A DNA stretch of 64,000 nucleotides from G963663315 sp963668255 (GTDB lineage: Bacteria > Pseudomonadota > Gammaproteobacteria > Arenicellales > Poriferihabitantaceae): NCBI GenBank assembly GCA_965116595.1, contig OZ220708.1, forward strand, positions 1,240,001 through 1,304,000, in the 5' to 3' direction. Shown one piece after another: positions 61,429-64,000 of this stretch (position 1 is its first letter; every line of letters begins with the position of its first letter). The translations under genes and the position numbers were made by a program. The notes below the pieces were generated by a model. The model was not told the origin of the DNA and did not search any database. It worked only from the letters and a program-made list of their open reading frames with translations.

Positions 61429-61487
61429 ACGGTATTTGCGTTATTCCCGCCGGGGGAGCCTGCGACCATTCAATGCGCCGCAGGATT

Positions 61488-62279
61488 TCAGCCTGGATTC
61501 AGGGCCGCAAGCGGAGTCCTCAACGCCTGCAGGGTTCGGCCGTTGCCGGCGTCAATCACGAATACGGCGAGGCCAAGATTGTCTGTATTCCACGTTTCAT
61601 CGATATCCATTGATACCATACGGGCGCTGTCGCCACGGGCAATCGATACCGGTTCACTCAGGTGACGGACAACAAAATTATAGGTGATTGTCTTGCCCCT
61701 GTTCTCTCCGCCTTTTATTTCCCGGACAATATTGTTTTCATACACGGCGACAAACATTTCCGGCAGCCTGGTATCGGCTTCATTGCGTATGGCCAGATCA
61801 GCAACGACTTCCCCTTTCCCCGGAGATGATACATCCATGGTTATCTGAACGTCTGCGGTTTTTCGGTTGTGTATGTTGATCTGGTCGAAAACCATGCCGC
61901 CGCCCCGTGCTTCCAGCCCCGAGACCACAATCTCGGGCGTATAGATCGATCTTTGTTTGTTTATATGCGCAACCCAGCGTTGTCGATCAGTGAATTTTGC
62001 CTGGGAATAGGGATCTTCCCAACCCAGCTTGTTCCAGTAATCGACGTGAAAGGCGAGTAGCACCGCGTGAAGATCCTGATCGATATTTTCCCCCAGCAAA
62101 GTGAGAAAATTGTCAGCCCGAGGGCAACTGCTGCATCCTTCTGAGGTATATAGCTCGACCACAGGAGTGATATTTTCCCCGCTGGATACGCTGATACGGG
62201 CAGTATCTGTTTCGCTGGCTAATGCGGCAGAGGCAACCCCTATTAAAATTGTCAGCCCGACCGACTTCAGATAGTTCAC
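61488..62279 (-). CDS. DUF1223 secreted thioredoxin-fold protein
   Basis: 263 residues from a GTG at 62279, chosen for the GAGGA seven bases upstream and for the normal signal peptide (YLKSVGLTILIGVASAALA, cleavage near 22). The DUF1223 hallmark VVELYTSEGCSSCPRAD contains a CSSCP thiol pair, followed by AFHVDYWNKLGWEDPYS. Function unknown; a periplasmic redox role is suggested by the motif. It starts 14 bases after msrB, itself a thiol-dependent repair enzyme, so the two may work together. Confidence 0.87.
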   Translation of the reverse strand: MNYLKSVGLTILIGVASAALASETDTARISVSSGENITPVVELYTSEGCSSCPRADNFLTLLGENIDQDLHAVLLAFHVDYWNKLGWEDPYSQAKFTDRQRWVAHINKQRSIYTPEIVVSGLEARGGGMVFDQINIHNRKTADVQITMDVSSPGKGEVVADLAIRNEADTRLPEMFVAVYENNIVREIKGGENRGKTITYNFVVRHLSEPVSIARGDSARMVSMDIDETWNTDNLGLAVFVIDAGNGRTLQALRTPLAALNPG

Positions 62280-62292
62280 TTTAAATTCCTCA

Positions 62293-62766
62293 TTATTGTT
62301 CGAACAGTGACAGATATTGTCCATGGTTTTCGGCTTCCATGGACTCTTTCGGGATGAATCGCAGCGCTGCTGAATTCATGCAATAGCGCAGTCCTGTGGG
62401 CGCCGGTCCATCCGGGAATACATGACCCAGGTGGGAGTCGGCATGGCGGCTTCTGACTTCTGTCCTTCGCATGAACAGTTTGTAGTCAGTATTTTCGACC
62501 ACGCAATCCGGATGGATCGGTCGGATGAAACTTGGCCAGCCGGTTCCGGAGTCAAATTTGTCGGTGGATGAAAAAAGCGGTTCGCCGCTGACAATATCGA
62601 CATAAATGCCGTCACGTTTTTCGTCATTGTATTCGTTGCCGAACGGCCTTTCGGTTGCGTCCTCCTGGGTCACCCGGTACTGAATATCGCTGAGGCGATC
62701 ACGCAGGGTTTTTTGGTCAGGTTTACAATAGTGTCCGGGGTCAGGCGATGAATATGGGGCCGTCAT
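62293..62766 (-). CDS. msrB: peptide-methionine (R)-S-oxide reductase MsrB
   Basis: 157 residues. Repairs methionine-R-sulfoxide in proteins. The catalytic Cys129 lies in GLRYCMNSAALRF; GTGWPSF and SRHADSHLGHVFPDGP complete the SelR domain. The zinc-binding CxxC pairs of E. coli MsrB are absent. The resolving cysteine position is not obvious. The first residues (YSSPDPGHYCKPDQ) are unusual, but the start is fixed by upstream spacing to the HAD gene. Followed by the DUF1223 gene on the same strand. Confidence 0.94.
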   Translation of the reverse strand: MTAPYSSPDPGHYCKPDQKTLRDRLSDIQYRVTQEDATERPFGNEYNDEKRDGIYVDIVSGEPLFSSTDKFDSGTGWPSFIRPIHPDCVVENTDYKLFMRRTEVRSRHADSHLGHVFPDGPAPTGLRYCMNSAALRFIPKESMEAENHGQYLSLFEQ

Positions 62767-62823
62767 TATGCAAGTATTATTATGAGTGTTCAGTGGTTAA
62801 AGACTCAATACGATGCAGATAGT

Positions 62824-63525
62824 TCAATTCAATAAATCTTCCAGTTCTGCGATATCTTCAAGGACAGTATCGGTATGAATTTCGAGTTCACGGCGATTGT
62901 GCGAGCCGGTCAACACCCCGACACAACGCGCCACCCCGGCATTGATGCCCATGTTGATGTCTTTCGGACTGTCACCCACCATGATTATCTGTTCGGGGGT
63001 CAAATCGCAGTGACGACAAAATGCGTCCACCATGCCGGGACCGGGCTTCACTCCATAGCCACTGTCGGCGCCGCAAACAAAATCAAAACAATTCGCCAGC
63101 TTGAGTTTTTCTATCATAAACAAAGCATGACGCTCATCGTCCATGGTCGCCAGGCCTGATTTCAGGCCACGATCTTTCAGTTTAAGCAGAAACCCTTGAA
63201 GGTTTTCTATTGCTGGCACCGGGTTGCCCGCGGCGTGGGAGAATATGTCGCTGATTGCTGACAATTGCTGGCCAGTCAAGGGTTGCTCGAGTTGCCCGGA
63301 CCAGAAATCCAGGATCTGCTGATTGCCGCCCGAAGCCAGTAATGAATCGGCGCCCCATTGGCCGGTCACAATATCGTACCCGCCGCTTCGCAAAAGTGAT
63401 TCAGCGATTTGCGGCTGTCCGACGGACTCGGCGATACAGGTCGCCGCCTGAATATAAGCTACCAGCCAGGTTGCGTTGAAATCCAGCAGGGTACCATCCT
63501 TATCGAACAGAATTCCTTTAATCAT
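62824..63525 (-). CDS. HAD-superfamily hydrolase, phosphoglycolate phosphatase-like
   Basis: 233 residues. HAD motif I is LFDKDGTLLDFN with nucleophile Asp8 and acid Asp10, motif II is GLATMDD, motif III the Lys in GYGVKPGPG and motif IV MVGDSPKDINMGINAG. Domain order fits the Gph branch (phosphoglycolate or similar small phosphate esters). Its start overlaps the upstream VOC gene stop by 4 bases, so the two are cotranscribed. Confidence 0.86.
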   Translation of the reverse strand: MIKGILFDKDGTLLDFNATWLVAYIQAATCIAESVGQPQIAESLLRSGGYDIVTGQWGADSLLASGGNQQILDFWSGQLEQPLTGQQLSAISDIFSHAAGNPVPAIENLQGFLLKLKDRGLKSGLATMDDERHALFMIEKLKLANCFDFVCGADSGYGVKPGPGMVDAFCRHCDLTPEQIIMVGDSPKDINMGINAGVARCVGVLTGSHNRRELEIHTDTVLEDIAELEDLLN

Positions 63526-63956
63526 GAGTCAGATGCGGATTTGACCGAGGGTACCCAGCAATAGCCGTCGGGGTCTAGTAAAAAGCATTCACGCAGGCCA
63601 TGGGGCTTATCCGCAGTGGCCATCAATACCATGTGATTATTATCACGGGCTCTTTGTTCCGCCTGGTCCGGGTCGAGATCGTACAATCTCAATTCCAGGC
63701 CGCCGCCCCGTGCGCCGGATTCGGGAAGCAGCGAGGGTAACGGGTTTTCCCAATAGGTGTGGTCGCCGTGAAGCATAAACAACTGGTTATTAACACTGAG
63801 CAGGGCATAATCCCGCGATGAAATGATCACCGAAAAGCCCAGAACAGTTGTCAGAAACAAAACGGTGTTTTCAACATCGGACACCAGTAAATTTACGCCA
63901 AAGCCCTCCAACGCCTGCCCCGTTTCTTCGGCATCGGTCGGGTCGAATTTTTTCAT
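63522..63956 (-). CDS. VOC-family (glyoxalase/bleomycin-resistance fold) protein
   Basis: 144 residues with one VOC domain: SDVENTVLFLTTVLGFSVIISSRDYALLSVN at the front, ARDNNHMVLMATADKPHGLRECFLLDPDGYCW near the end. Family members bind a metal and act on small carbon compounds, or sequester drugs; nothing here tells which. It overlaps the HAD phosphatase start (ATGA). The 44 bases beyond it to the window edge show no gene. Confidence 0.8.
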   Translation of the reverse strand: MKKFDPTDAEETGQALEGFGVNLLVSDVENTVLFLTTVLGFSVIISSRDYALLSVNNQLFMLHGDHTYWENPLPSLLPESGARGGGLELRLYDLDPDQAEQRARDNNHMVLMATADKPHGLRECFLLDPDGYCWVPSVKSASDS

Positions 63957-64000
63957 GCAAACGGGTACTCCTATTCACTGTCATTCAAGGGGTGTCAGCG

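Noticed and set aside
1..64000. CRISPR arrays, rRNA or tRNA genes, prophage and integrase genes
   Set aside because: None seen by eye: no spaced direct repeats of 25-40 bases, no tRNA T-loop motif in any gap, no integrase or phage structural protein among the reading frames.

Overview
This window is 64 kb of bacterial chromosome around a replication origin. It most likely comes from an uncultured, probably marine gammaproteobacterium. The lineage evidence is a long-form GyrB (803 aa, with the large insertion before the C-terminal end), an E. coli-like atpIBEFHAGDC operon behind rsmG-parA-parB, lptF/lptG divergent from pepA-valS, and an adjacent fabA-fabB pair. Marine life is only inferred, from choline-sulfatase and dimethylglycine/sarcosine dehydrogenase-type genes for methylated osmolytes. 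No rRNA, tRNA or CRISPR array was found.

Layout. 0-4 kb: start of proS, then a catabolic group (M19 dipeptidase-like protein, semialdehyde dehydrogenase, divergent Ldh2-family reductase). 4-9.5 kb: gyrB, dnaN and dnaA on the minus strand. recF is missing, two perfect parS sites lie in the dnaN-gyrB gap, and a cluster of DnaA boxes in the dnaA-dnaN gap marks the probable oriC. 9.8-14 kb: a dimethylglycine dehydrogenase-like flavoprotein and a GT-C membrane protein. 14-18.6 kb: a minus-strand operon for carrier-protein-bound arginine or lysine synthesis (lysW-lysX-lysY-class II amidotransferase-lysZ-argD/lysJ). 18.8-23.6 kb: pckA, a TPR protein, squalene synthase-like and ispH. 23.6-27.9 kb: a visibly GC-rich operon of DUF2236 oxygenase, RND exporter and LolA-like protein, whose start codon sits in an octanucleotide repeat. 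28-28.6 kb: an internally deleted IS1182-type element. 28.7-38.3 kb: rsmG, parA, parB and the complete F1Fo ATP synthase operon. 38.4-50.4 kb: sugar dehydrogenase, hydroxyacid dehydrogenase, lptG/lptF, pepA, valS, fabA, fabB, ctaA. 50.4-58.6 kb: glutathione-dependent formaldehyde oxidation (fghA, frmA), glutathione reductase, choline-sulfatase and a second RND/LolA pair. 58.6-64 kb: hemW, hydroxyacid dehydrogenase, NUDIX, DUF1223, msrB, HAD phosphatase, VOC protein.

The most interesting system is the LysW operon. The carrier LysW ends in EEDWGQ, whereas the family signature is EDWGE and its terminal Glu side chain carries the growing amino acid. The same operon encodes a small class II (N-terminal Cys) glutamine amidotransferase that keeps the Cys and the carboxylate-binding Arg but appears to lack the Asp that binds the free alpha-amino group of glutamine. 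No LysK-type release hydrolase is present in the window. Together these suggest a carrier made in a masked Gln form and activated by a dedicated deamidase, or an amidotransferase-type enzyme that releases the product; both are hypotheses.

Other links between genes: choline-sulfatase, the dimethylglycine dehydrogenase-like enzyme and the formaldehyde/glutathione genes fit a choline-to-glycine demethylation route. The ParB-parS system is complete, although parAB and the parS pair are separated by about 22 kb.
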